This document shows, piece by piece, positions 12,135 through 24,500 of a stretch of DNA of 64,000 nucleotides. Position 1 is the first letter of the stretch, and the number at the start of each line of letters is the position of its first letter. The position numbers and the translations under genes are program-made. The notes under the pieces were generated by a model, which was not told the DNA's origin, searched no databases, and worked only from the letters and a program-made list of their open reading frames with translations. Origin of the DNA: Isoetes taiwanensis (taxonomy: Eukaryota; Streptophyta; Lycopodiopsida; Isoetales; Isoetaceae); NCBI GenBank assembly GCA_021234155.1, contig JAJEKV010000001.1, positions 15,058,245 through 15,122,244 on the forward strand. The letters run 5' to 3'.

Positions 12135-14300
12135 CTGGACGAGTTTAAACCAGTATGGAAAAGACAATTTGGAAGCACATAACATGAACACCTGATCTAT
12201 TAAGGTAACATACCATAAACAATTGTTTATGAATAATCAAACATCATACATGATGCTCTGTTTCTATGAGCAGAAGGGGACAAAAACATGTTTCTATTAA
12301 CTAATATCAGTTTAGATAGAACTAATAAATGAAAATAATTCAGATTATAACGACAATCTGTTTATTTAGGACCAGAAAGGGACAAAAAATGTTTAAGTTA
12401 GTTAATGCTACTACTACATAAGTTAGAACCTAACCATGGAGAAGGGTAATGAATGGATTTATGTTGGCACAGGCGCTTCTTAAATACCTTAACCTTAGTA
12501 ATGTGAATTGTTGTGGCCTTTATGTCGTCCTTACAACAAGCAACAAGCAATTTATTCCGAGTTGACCTCAAAAGAGAGCCATAGTTTTGGCCATGATCGT
12601 TGGGGGGGGGGGAGGGATGATGGTCCATTCCTTTTCAGTTTCCAACGAACATATTTTAAAATACACAACGTGTTAGCTGGCCACACAATCATCACGGGTA
12701 TGGAATATCAGAAGTACAACAATTTGCAGCCTACAAAGGATGACAAAAAATGAAAAACCTTAACACAAGAAGATAATGCCGGAGTTTGATTCAAAAAAAT
12801 TCTATCTATTCCAGGATTCAATTTTGGCTGAGTGCAACTTGTAACTAAATATGGTCCAGAAGATTCAATTCAACAACTGGAACGGGGGAAAGTTTCTGAA
12901 CTCTGTGTTCTTTAATCCAAATCCGACAAGGCATACACAGATTTAAAGGGATCCTTTATGAAACAAACATGTCAAAACAAGAGGGAAAGGACGTCAAGGG
13001 CTAACGGACTAGAAGCATAACGCCAAAATGTAAGAGAACAGAGCAGAACAGAGCCCTAAAATTTAAACAGGGACCAATAGCAAGCTTCCATTTATTCCAG
13101 ATCGGGTCAAGATTCAGGAAAAAACAGAACCCTAAAATTTAAAACAGGTCTGACCTAATCTGTTCGAAGCCTGCGCCTTCAAGCCGACAGCCTGCATGTG
13201 GATCTGCATAATTTACCGGGGCCTCACAAACTATAAAATCCTAGTCTTACACTCTGTATGAAGATACATCACGGAAGCCAATGCTGAAGCAGATGTCAAG
13301 AAAATGGTTGCTCTTGGCGAGAAGCTGTAAAAGAACCTGTATAGAAAACCAGATTTAGTGCTCTTTCCTTAACCGTTAAATATCTAGACATGCAAGTGTG
13401 AAAATGCTGCTTCTCGCGGAATTTGTTATTCTAAGAAGCAAATTTGAGGCTTTTGTACCAGATTCAAACCCAAGAACCTTAAAATGGAAGCAAAAATTTA
13501 CCATTTGTTGGGTCTCGAGAGTCCTAAACACATCGGGAATATTCACGCATCTTGCAGACGAAATTCAGAACAGGGGAAAAAACCTTACCTTTTGGCTTTG
13601 TGGAGACCAGAATCACCTATTGCCAGAATCTCTTCCATTGGAAAATCGTATCCAGTTATTAAACCTTTCCTTGCTTGCGTTCGCACCATTTGATCGCATC
13701 AGATTGCTCGTCTGAATGAAGAGTACCCAAATCTTCAAAACATGGGGGCCGGTCTTACTTTTTGTTATTAATAGAAGCTATGGCGGATAGGGGAAAGACC
13801 CAGTGTTCAGAAGGACGGGCTTTGCGGGATCACATCCTCATTTTTTTGCAATAGAAGAAAGACCAGTGTTCAGAAGGGTGAGCAGCTATGGCGGAAAGAG
13901 CAACAACTGGGCAAGCTAAAGAATTGGGTACGTCGGATACATAGTTAATGACATAAAGAGAATTAGTTAAGGCCTCTACCCTTGCTAAACCAGCCTGTGC
14001 GTCACCAGAACTCGACCATGCTCGGCTTCCCAAAAAAACTCAAACGCCATAGCGTTGATGGACGAACTTACCTTCTGGCAGAGTTTTGGAACCGTCATAT
14101 CTTTGGACTAAACAACCAAAGGTTTCAGAAGCTACCCAAATGTCAGGTCTCAGCAGCCAACTGAGCGATTCCTTCCCATCACCATGCTTTGCCGTAGGAA
14201 ATTGGAGAAAACTATGGCAATCACCTGTGACCCAGTTCAATGCTTCCTGATATTAACGGATATGGAAGAAGAAGGGTCGAGCTGCGCCATAGCCATGCCT
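12135..14300. other. Spacer without recognised gene
   Basis: This AT-rich DNA has a G-run at about 12600-12612. Two copies of a short repeat containing AGTGTTCAGAAGG and AGCTATGGCGGA lie at about 13780-13900. The frame at 13398-13715 has no recognisable motif. No RNA gene was recognised. Confidence 0.5.
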
Positions 14301-14309
14301 GCGACCCCT

Positions 14310-14480
14310 GCAAAGGAATGGGGCTGGATGACCGACCATTTACAGGCAGCAGCCAGTTTTTAGCAGTCATCAGCATATGCTAGGTATATGCCAGTATATA
14401 CTTGAATATGCCCACATATCCACATAAACGAGGGTTTGCCCCCCTAGGGGCAACCCAAAAATAAGGCGTTAGTGGCACGG
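14310..14480. repeat. Dispersed repeat shared in inverted orientation with about 50550-50700
   Basis: GGGTTTGCCCCCCTAGGGGC followed by AACCCAAAA at about 14433-14460 matches the reverse complement of the sequence at about 50579-50606. Both are flanked by several CATATGC and ATATGCC motifs. It is probably a small MITE-like family. Ends were not defined. Confidence 0.45.
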
Positions 14481-14705
14481 TATAGGTTGCCTTGAGGCTG
14501 ATGTAGTGTGCAATATATATATTGCGCCTTGTTGTTAACGGATTATATTAGGTATATAAGATCACTGCACAACCTGTTCCAATGCTTAGTAGAGTTTGTG
14601 CATCAACATTATTATCTTCAATTGAATATACCAAAGTCTGAACCCTTGTCAGCCTATCCTTCGAAAACCATGGGTTTCCATTCAAATGGCTCATTATGGT
14701 TGACT

Positions 14706-15259
14706 TTAAGATTCTCTTCCCTTCCATCTCAACAAATCTAACATTTCATCAAATGCATAACGTAATTTAGACCTAGCCACATTAGCCTCATTGATTACCT
14801 CGTTCCTGACTTGATTCATCACCTTCAAGCTCCATATTGTCTTCCATAACATCGATCTCGGAAATGTGATAGAACTCGAGTTTTTAGACAAATTACTTTG
14901 AAACCAATCCTCAAATTTCCATGGCTCATTAAACCAACTATTAGTGCCCGTGCATGTAATGCCTACACTCTCACACAATTCTTGTGTAGCTTTTTGTCAT
15001 CCGCATCCACAACACTATAATCAACAAGGTCACAATTCAGCACGTTTCCATCACTATCTATCTTTCTTTCTAACTCCTGCCAAATGTGCTCTTGCTTAAC
15101 ATGAGTTGTAGAAAATAAGAGGGTTGTGGCAGCTTGAAATTCATAAATATGATTCAAGGCAGATACACTCTCCAACAAATCTACCCCAACGTACGACCTT
15201 TCGTTACGTACCATGCCAACCACTTTGGGGAAGAAGTTCATGCATCCGATCATGTACAC
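14706..15259 (-). other. Two minus-strand open frames, unrecognised
   Basis: Frames at 14963-15259 (98 codons) and 14706-14978 (90 codons) overlap slightly and run in the same direction. The first has ordinary protein-like composition with VDLLESVSALNHIYEFQAA; the second has NEPWKFEDWFQSNLSK. I recognise no family. They could be exon remnants of a transposon or host gene. Similar minus-strand fragments occur at 17288-17530 and 17552-17749, perhaps from the same element. Confidence 0.3.
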
Positions 15260-15586
15260 TTCAAGGGCAACTCTAAATCCCCAAATTTATCTCTGAAATA
15301 CTGTATGAGTAGCACAAAAGAATGCCATGACAATTGCACATCCATAAGCCTTTTCGACTAATGAATTTCTTACTCAATGAATGCGTGCTTTGGTTCTTCA
15401 ACCATAGCCTCCAAAGCCTGCTATGGTCAACGAAGTTAGAGTGATTAGCAACCTCCTAATATATAGCATAATAACAGGGGGTTTTCTTTGTGTTTTTGTA
15501 CGCTTTTCACTAAGGTTTTCCTATGATTTCGTGATGTATTCAAATGGATGTACTAATGCGTACATCTAGAGTGCACCATTTCTGAG

Positions 15587-15790
15587 CCATTGATTTTAGC
15601 CTTTTTTTTTTCAATGGTCAACAACCAATGGCTCACAACAAAAGCCCTTTTTTTGTGCGTGTGGTGCATAATGGGTACATGAAGGGCCATTGATTTTAGC
15701 ATTTTTTTCCAATGGTCAACAACCAATGGCTCACAACAAAAGCCCTCTTTTTATGTGTGTGGTGCATAATGGGCACATGAAGGGCTTGAA
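15587..15790. repeat. Two-copy tandem repeat, about 105-bp unit
   Basis: Two copies contain CCATTGATTTTAGC, a T run, CAATGGTCAACAACCAATGG, then CTCACAACAAAAGCCC and GTGGTGCATAATGGG. The CCAATGG/CCATTG words make each unit partly palindromic. Confidence 0.85.
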
Positions 15791-16455
15791 GGGCGCATGT
15801 AGTGCAGTTTCCCTGCCGGCAACACATTTCTTATCATAACTTTTGATCCAGAGCTCTGTTTGAGATGATTTTTATTGCGTTGGAAAGCTCTCTCTGAGAT
15901 CTTTTTGATAGTGTATGATATGGATATGTTTGGTTAAGTTATCTATGCTAAAACATCAATTTTTCGGCCGGGTTTGGTAGGCTTTCACATCCTACCAGTT
16001 GATTAATACAGGATTGCGCTATTGGATATTGTTTTATGGCTCATTCCGAATGAAGCTTGCAAAAAATGACCATGCTTTTTTAGATTTTGAGGCAGTTCTT
16101 AAGCAAATTCCAAGGCTTCTAGATCCTTGTGCTAACAAGCAGAAAAGTTTTCCACTTTGGTTTCTCACCACAAGAATCCATGGAGGCCAAAGGCTGCTGT
16201 TAAATTCCAGTTGAAAAATGTTTGTGTATGGGTGTTGCAAACTTTATGACTTCAGAATAATGGGATCAATCTGCTCTATCTTTATGGTAACTTTTACTTA
16301 TGTTCTTTTTGTTTTATTGTGATCAAATTCAAAAGTTACAGGTGATGAAAGCCTCAAATGAATTCTAGTTTTTTTCTGGTTTGAATTCTAAAATTTTTGT
16401 GGGGGGGAGGGGGGGGTCCCTAAGGCCCGAAGGGGCCAAAATTTTTTTTGCAACA

Positions 16456-16996
16456 CAAACCATTAACATCCAACATATAAAAATTAAATCCCCAACACAT
16501 AACAACCATTGACATTAACAACCAACACATAACTACCATTGACATTAATTAACACAACCATTGGGTCCAACACATTTTAAATTAAAATCCCCTTAAACCC
16601 CCTTTGGTTTGGGTGCATATTCACACAGGGGGTGACGAGGGGCGCCGAGAGCCCTCATAATTGTATTTTGCACGTACGAAATCAACACCATATAGTATTT
16701 CGCTTGAAATCTTATAGTATTTTGCGAATCTTGTTATACAGTACAACAAATTTTGTACTTGCATACCCCACAAACGAGGAACTTTACGTACGGTGTAGAT
16801 TAAGGAATAAGGGGTGAATATGCCTATCCAACAGCTCTCGTTGCCCGGAGTCACCCCCCGTGTGAATATGCACCCAAACCAAAGGGGGTTGAAGGGGGAT
16901 TTTAATTTAAATGTGTTGGACCCAATGGTTGTGTTAATTAATGTCAATGGTAGTTATGTGTTGGAAGTTAATGTCAATGGTTGTTATGTGTTGGAA
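16456..16996. mobile_element. Foldback (long-TIR MITE-like) element
   Basis: An arm at about 16456-16637 is repeated as its reverse complement at about 16850-16996. The arms share CACCCAAACCAAAGGGGG, GTGTTGGACCCAATGG and internal TAATGTCAATGG repeats. The central 210 bp is AT-rich and unrelated to the arms. Long near-perfect arms around a short core without transposase fit a non-autonomous foldback or MITE. The arms could extend into the G-rich sequence on the left. A target duplication was not identified. Confidence 0.75.
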
Positions 16997-17009
16997 AGAA
17001 CAATTTAAA

Positions 17010-18370
17010 CTAAAAGAGGAAAAAATTATTCATGCTCACTTAAAAAAGGGATACTATTGCAGTGGCCTTAACCCTTGCTCTCAAGTCCATAGTAGACGAC
17101 AAGAAGATGTCAACATATGATGCCACAACTTCCAAATAGATTTTTATTCTCAAATTTCGCATTGGTAGGCCTACATAAACATCTCTCAGTTCGTCCAAGT
17201 ATTATTTAACTCTTTTAGAAGCAAGACCTGAGCAGCCCTCTAGTTTTGCCTATCTTGATGCTTCACATCTCCACAACCATGCTTTCCTTAGCATAAGTCA
17301 AACACATGGCATATGTCATTTAGAGTCACTAGCTCGTTCCCTAAATACAATTTTCTAGTTGCACTATCCAAGGAATTAACAAGCTTCTTGTCACTGTGCA
17401 CTGCCTCCTTGGATGTATAATCCTCAAACACGCATGTTCTTCTCCTTGAATCTCCATCCGAGCTGTGGCCGATTAGAGGGCCAACAACCATTCTCAATTG
17501 CACATCCACAACTCTTGGATGTGCCTCCACTGAGGTCTTACTTCAAGGTGATCAAATCTTTACATGCAAGAATAATAGCAAGGACGAGCTTGGGCAGCTT
17601 AAGGGGTTTACAATAAGAACTCTTGCATAGTGAGAAATGACATTCTCCTCGAAGACCTTCATAGTGACATTATAGCCCTCTTCATTGGAGCCAACAAGGC
17701 AATCAAATGTGACATGTCTTTCCTTCACAAAAGCCAAACAAACAGTCATCTCTTGGAATCAAACGAACAACCAACTTTGTAGAAGAAGCTTTCTTGTGTG
17801 GAGCGCATCGTAGTGGACATACTTGGACCTGCAAAATTTAGAGAAAGAAAATTGTGCATTCTTCTCCCTCTCCAAATCAAATTGTTTCAAACAATGCTTT
17901 CGTAGTTTCTCTATATCTTCTTTTATGGCTATATTTGACGATGTTTTGAGCTATGTCCCTTAAAAAATCCCACAAAGTCGGTTTTCCACTAAATATCCCT
18001 TATCGATGTGCCTCCACTATGTCCTGGCAAAATCTGTTCACATCCTTCCTGTTCATGGACTATTTCAAACTTACTCTTAGAGACCTTTCTTTCATAGACA
18101 ATGCAGTAACTCTCATTTTGGAAAACATTAATTCTATTTTTAACTTTCTTATCTCATGACCGGTAGACCTAGCCATTTTCTTTATCTCTATGCTATTCAG
18201 GTAATCTGATCTAATATATAATTTAGTAGTTCTAAATCCCCTTGATACCTTATCATCAGTCTATCTATGCACTCTCATGTAAAAATCCTTTTCCTCCAGA
18301 ATAGCAGCACAAAATGAACATTGAAAGCTTTGATTAACATGTAGTCTTATATGTTTAAAGAATGTTTGTA
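17010..18370. other. Spacer with unassigned minus-strand fragments
   Basis: Short minus-strand frames at 17288-17530 and 17552-17749 have mixed composition but no family match I can make. The remainder to 18370 shows no gene, RNA or clear repeat. Confidence 0.35.
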
Positions 18371-18389
18371 ATGCAGCTCATATGCCAGG

Positions 18390-19480
18390 GCTTACTTTGA
18401 AAAATAGCATTAACACTAGAGTGGTCCCGGGGACCATTCCTAGTCTATAGACCAGAATTGGTCCAGTTCGTGGGAGTGCTGCCTCCGCAACTGTCTGACG
18501 AGGAGGCACATATACCTTCATCTTGCCATTAACTAAACCAGCAGCCCCTCCAGCTTGTCGAATCTCTCTTATCTTGACCAACTCTTGGCTTCTTTCCCGT
18601 TGTTGTAGTGGCGTGAGATCCAGATCCAGGTATATGGACGTACCTTTCAAGCGACTGGTGCGGTGCAACAACAAAGATTTTGCCTCCCAATCCAAGACTG
18701 CAAACTTAACTAGCCGAGGCTTCATGTTCGGTCCTCCGACCCTGATTGGACTCTTGATAACCAAATACTGTAATTGGAGCTTTGCAAGTACCAGGGTGGT
18801 AAGCTTACCTGGCAAATCCTCGCCTTGCTCCTCCGGCAATCCCCGCACAATAAGGTTGAGGCGTGCACGGATGTCTTGCTCCTCGAAGTACCCGCCCTGA
18901 TTCCCGAGCCACCTCGGCCTGCGGCATGGGGGTCTTTGGTGCGGATTTGTGGTGCACTACGGACTTGTTGCACCTCCATCGGGAGGTCCTGCATCTCTTC
19001 TTGCGTAAGTGGGCCATATGGTTCTCTATATGTGAGCATCTTCGACATCTCCTGCCAATGCGCCTTTGCTTCATCAAGGAATTGGAGCCTCCCCCGCACC
19101 GCTTCCACATCCTTTTCCTTAGCATCTATCCGACCAGCCATGCTTGTGACTTGTACAATCTGCTGTAGCAACCCCTTCATGTCAGCCCGTGCTTGCGCCA
19201 TGTCTTCTATCCACTACTGGTGGACCTTATCCAAGCGGTGCCCCATCTCCGTGACTAGCTGCGTTGTTGCTTGTATCTTCCCTCTTATCTGGTCATGAGC
19301 CTTTTGGGCTCCCCTGCAATCATAATCCCCGCGCCGAACTTCCACAAAGGAAATTCGCTCCTTCTGTTGGAGAAGCTGCTTCTTGAGCTTGACCCACAGG
19401 TGATGCCTCCAAGCTTTGCAATATAACTCTCTATTTTCATATTGAAATAACGTATTATTTGAAAGATACAAATATAATTA
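18390..19480 (-). pseudogene. LINE ORF1 fragment, first copy
   Basis: This is a minus-strand L1-type ORF1. It has an N-terminal coiled coil (AGRIDAKEKDVEAVRGRLQF region, around 19080-19200), then a segment with RLNLIVRGLPEEQGEDLPGK, then a C-terminal part with GTSIYLDLDLTPLQQRERSQ. This order (coiled coil, RRM, C-terminal domain) is that of the Transposase_22/L1 ORF1 RNA-binding chaperone. The copy starts at the same point as the second copy (19480 versus 26220) and is cut at its 3' side near 18490, where endonuclease sequence should follow. Frames change at about 18850 and 19200. Confidence 0.85.
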
Positions 19481-21559
19481 AGCATGAACTATTTATGGTC
19501 CATAACTAGACCAATTGTATAGAGCATATATCTCTCACTAGCCCTATCTATTTTGTCCCCATAATGATACCATGGTTTCTTACCTTTGATAACATAATCT
19601 TTCAAAGGTGTGAGTGGAAGTCCATGTAGATTCAATTGGTGAATAAGTACCCCATAAATTCTCAGTTGTTTGTGCTTAAACATTGCTCTCAAATTATGGA
19701 AGCTCGTTTAGCCAATTAATTTTATCCTATAGAGAATTGTACGCATAAACTATATTCTAAAGTTGAGAACAAAATTGATTAAGATGTTGTCTCTATTAAT
19801 TTTTAAACTTCCAGTCCTATGGACCAATAATGGTCTGCAAGTGGAACTGCACATAGCAGTCTAACTTGACTTTTTGTAGTCATAAACTTCCATATTTTGC
19901 TTTGAATTTTTTTGCATTGATTTCATGACATGGGACATTTTGAGAATGTGATTTTTCAAAGTCATATCTCAAGGCATAAATCTAGAATAAACATAGAAGA
20001 TATATTTGAATTTAATGCTATAAAGTTTAATCCAAATCTCACGGTTATGATCAACAAATATTTTCATTACTAAAGTAAATCAGAAGCTATTCATATCCCA
20101 AAATTCAACATGAGGTCAATTAACATAAGAAAGTTATTGATTTAAATGGACCTATGGACTAGTAATGGGCTCATGTACAGAAACCTTTCTTGATTTCTTG
20201 TCACCATGTCTTTTGCGTTTTTAATGAGCTTGTTTTTGCATTGGTTTCATATCATTTTGAACTTTCATACTATGATTTTTTGGAGGACATCATAAAGTAA
20301 GTTTTGCTCTATATGGGGAAATATTAATCATTATTACAAGTTACCTAAAATTGAGATCAAAAGTGAAAGTCCAAACATCAAATTCAAGGCCAACCAACAT
20401 TTTTATGGGATGGAGAAACTTGTCAATTGCTTATATATCAAATATTAGCTCAAAATGCATTTCCCTGTGAAAGTTGTTGTATTTAAACTACAACTGCCTT
20501 CTGGGAACCATAATTGGTTCTGAGGAGGCAGAAAGCAGTTTTGACCCTGTCATGTTTGAATGGCCCTGTCTTTCTTCACAGACTTCAGATTGACATGTGA
20601 TTTTTTGTTTTATTTTCCTTATCTCGTGTAGAAAAATATCATGGTAATCAAAAAATTTGAAAAAATCGTTTTTGTCGAGACCGTTTGACTTTATGTAAAC
20701 ATGAAGCTTTTAATACTTGACCCCCCTGAGTTTGCTAGAGCATAACTTACAAGAATGGAGACATATATAATTTTAGGTATTTTTCAAGTGGACTATAACT
20801 GCCATATATGAACTTCTAAAAAGGGTTCGAATAGATTTTGTACCATTGATTTTATATGAATTTTAAAGTGAAATCTTCAAATGGACCATTTCTGGTCCAT
20901 CACCTGACCACTTTAGTGTTAATGCGGGTGCTGGTGTGGTTGATGCTGGCTTCAAGAAACGAATGTTGTTTGCTGAGGCCGTTTGCCGTTCGTGGAAAAG
21001 ATTGATGATGTAGTTACATGAAAAGGCCATTCTGACAATGCTCCTCCAGTTGCTATATCCATTCTGTCGAAGCAATTCTGGAGAGTTAAACTGTCTTTTT
21101 ATTGGCCAAAACCTTATTAGATTTGCCTTACTCTGTTATAAATTTCTTGGAGTTTCATACATTGGCTAGAATTTTCTATGTCCCTTTTGTAAGTAGATAT
21201 ACCTTCTGCTTTATTTGCTATGTTTTTGTAGACTGATGTAGGTCCTGCATGCCAGTTCAAACCATGATCTGTACACTGCTATGTGATCAAGATGCTTTAT
21301 TATACTAAACTGCATAGTGTATTAGTGTTGTATTGCAGAATACTGCAAGGCATACCTTTTATTAATGAATGATTGAATTTGTGTGCAAGGCACTTAAGTT
21401 TTGAAGGCAACAGTTTTCTTCCAGAAGGAAAATAATATTCAAAGCGTAAAGAGAGTGAACATAAAGCAGGGTTATGTAAATGAGGCCCTTAAACTTTAGT
21501 GAGTATATTCCTTAAATTAATATAAAGCCTAATGGAGCAAGGAGATCACTTGAGCCTTT
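19481..21559. repeat. AT-rich intervening block, first copy
   Basis: This block is nearly identical to 26230-28308. It lies between a truncated LINE ORF1 and the 3' tail of the next LINE. It contains several diverged units, roughly 300-350 bp apart, each headed by a palindromic motif of the type TGGACC...TGGTCC (about 19500, 19820, 20155, 20510, 20885) followed by TTTTGCATTG(A/G)TTTCAT-like text. No coding capacity was recognised. It behaves like a degenerate satellite or an unidentified element. Confidence 0.7.
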
Positions 21560-24500
21560 AAGGAAGGAAGGAAGTTTATTTTAACGTCCATGGCCAGAGG
21601 CCTATGAGACGGTACATGCAGAGACAGGCAAAAAGCCAAAAACCCCAACACCAAAAACAAACAATGTAACTGTACAGTAGATCCCTACTACCGGGATGAA
21701 AAAACCCCCACTTGGGAGGAAAAACCCTAACAGTAGGCTCTCAAATACCATGCCTCCAAAGAGCAAGTCTGACGGCCGAAATCTGCAGGATGTAAGCTCC
21801 CAGTCGTGCTACCATAGGTGATGCGAGTAACTGATGTAGCGGTGTGTCAGAGCATCTAAGATTAGTGTGCACTGCTCGGACATGGGCATATGCTGGGCAC
21901 CGCTGGAGGGCATGGTGCTCATCCTCTATCACGTGCATCTCACAACACTGACATATCCTCTCCTCCCTGGGGATCCCGTGCCCGCCATTCACCCCCCAGC
22001 GACCTGTTTCAATTCTGAGGTAATGGGATTTCGTCCTTATGGCAGCAATAGCTCTCCGTTTCTTCACAGAGATGTGTGCTTTCAAGTCCCAATGGGGTCC
22101 ATGCTCAAGGCCGGGATTAATCTGAGCATGATAGTGCTCTGTCTTGGGCTTTGCAAGAGTAGAGGCATCCCACAGAGTGGTAGCATAGCCCGCATCCAAT
22201 TGCCCATTCTCGCGCATCGAATGCCCGATTGCCACCATTTGTTGGTAATCCATAGACCACCTCCTAAACCATCCCTTACGATTTGCTCGTGCCATACCCT
22301 CTTCATTTGGGGGGCCTGCGTTAACAACACGGCCTATGAAGGCAAGCGATGCTCATCCATCCCATCCACCTTATGGAAGCAAGTAAGATGCTGCGCATAG
22401 CGTATCTTTGTAAAGGCGAAACCCGTCTCATACAACAAAATCGTCTGATGCGGTGTCCTTCACTCCCAAGCTATATGTCAAGAAAACTTTTCGCACCCTT
22501 TCCAACCTATCCCGCGTGTTTTGCTAAGCTCTTTGGGCCCCAAACCTCCACCCCATATAGCAGCACCGGCTCGACCAAAGCCCTAAGCGGTGTGCTCTCC
22601 TCGCCCGATCCACAGAGATCTATCCAGGCAACACGCTGCGTTTTGCACTGCATATAGAGCCTTCCGGACGACCGGCTCTCCTCTCCACACACTCATCCCA
22701 CAACATGTTAGTAGTGAAATCAATTCCTAGATACTTGAAGCTCCGCACCATCTCCACTTTCTCGCCCCCGTAATATAACTCAGGGATAGGGTGTTGCGAG
22801 GACAAGATCGAGAAGCTTAGTTTTGTGCAAGTTCCTTTGTCATTCCGTTGCCCCACGTAACCCCGATGGCATCCAAATGCTGCATACCTGGCGGGCCGTG
22901 TGGGCTAGCAAACCTACATCATCCGTGATATAGTAACCGGCTCCACAGAGGTCGACGATAATTGCACCCGGCTCCCCATGGTCTTTGCATCCACGTCTCC
23001 AAGCTATCAATGTACAACCCAAAAGCGTTGGAGACAACGGCAGCCCCCGCTTAACTCCCATAGTGCTAGCTACCGCCCGATCTTCATAAGGCAAGTAAAG
23101 CATAAATCCCATCATAAAGCTGGTGCACCACATTCTCGCAACTCTGTGGAACTCGCAATTCTTGAAACCTCTCGCCATAGCATGTCTGGGGGGGACGATA
23201 TCATATGCGTCTTAAAATCTACAAAGCGGCAATACAAGTCTCGGCGCAAGATTAGGCTTGCCTCCATCAACACTCTCAAAGTGAAGATATGGTCGGGTCG
23301 TGGAGTGAGTGAAAAAAGCTTTGCCTGGCCAATTTGCCCCCGCCTCCCTCGCCCACTTAGTGAGTTTCTTCTCCACCACCCCTGCCGGGAGCTTTGCAAA
23401 CAGCGAGCTTACCATAATCATCGGTAATTCAGCCGGCTCATCCGTATTACCGGTTTTATGAGCGGGAACAACCTTACTAACCATCCACTCTCGGGGAGCC
23501 CTGCATTTCGAGCACGGTTAATGATCACCGCGTTAGGGGCCCTACCACGAGATGGGCCACCCCATTTTCAACGGCTTCGACTGCGGCCCCTGTAAAATCC
23601 TTTGCCTTGCCATTCGCCCGGATGCGAGACCTGCTGGACATCCTCCCCGGCGTGAGCTGCGGGACCTCTCCTACTTGATCCAGGGACCCGGCATTAGCTC
23701 ACGGGGGTCATATAACTCCCGCAGCGGTGCATCCATTGCTCCACACTTACATTACCAGCCACCTAACACCTTATGCCAAAAAGCTTTTGGCTCGCCATGA
23801 GCATGTCAAAGCGGGCACTCACGGGTTTCGCCATAATCTCCCCTTCTTGGCTTTTAGGAAGAGCTTATAGTCTTGCGAGGGGCGTGTGGCGCAATTGTGG
23901 ATCTATGAAAGCGCGGTGGCTCTTTAGAGCCTTGCAATCAGCATCAAACCCACGGGTTCTCGGGGAAAATCTTGGCGGTGTCCCTCTTTGGAGGGCCCTT
24001 CACCGCAAAGGAAGCACCAAGAAATGCAGCGGCGCCCTCACCACCATGCACACTGTCTTGCGGTGTGTGGAAGCTATCAAACCCCACAGTAACTCCCGCA
24101 CCAACCAGATTCATCTGTCCCTCGCCCGATAGCGTGGGATGTATGGTAATCCTCCACGCCCTCTTTTGGTGTCTCCACTATTGAGTGCTCCCAATTTGCG
24201 TGACATAAAGCGGGTAGTGATCGACAAAGCCTCCTCATCCCCGTGCTTGTGCCAATGGACAAGTGTGTAACCATGTCAAGTCTTTGCTCGGGGATGCGAA
24301 GGTAATCCAACACACTAGCTCCCCATCCCCGCCTATCACTCCCGCAAGTAACACCCCCGAAAGTGTGGCCATGGCCGCATACCATTACAAATTACCATGT
24401 CAAAAACCTGGCGAGCTGGACCCGGCTGCACGCCAAATGGTCTAGCCACCATATCACGGAGTGGTGTATCTTTGAATAGCGGGTGTCTCAGCCAAAGCGG

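Noticed and set aside
12600-12612. G-run as a G-quadruplex regulatory site
   Set aside because: It is a single homopolymer with no flanking gene; nothing beyond a simple repeat is supported.
18523-19298. Plus-strand frames of 100-174 codons over LINE ORF1
   Set aside because: They are the antisense of the coiled-coil/RRM ORF1, recur in all three ORF1 copies only because the LINE does, and have low-complexity Ser/Cys composition.
19481-21559. AT-rich block as LINE 5' UTR or promoter
   Set aside because: The LINE copy at 39718-41403 has a different, longer ORF1 start and 5' sequence, so the block is joined at a truncation point rather than being the natural 5' region.
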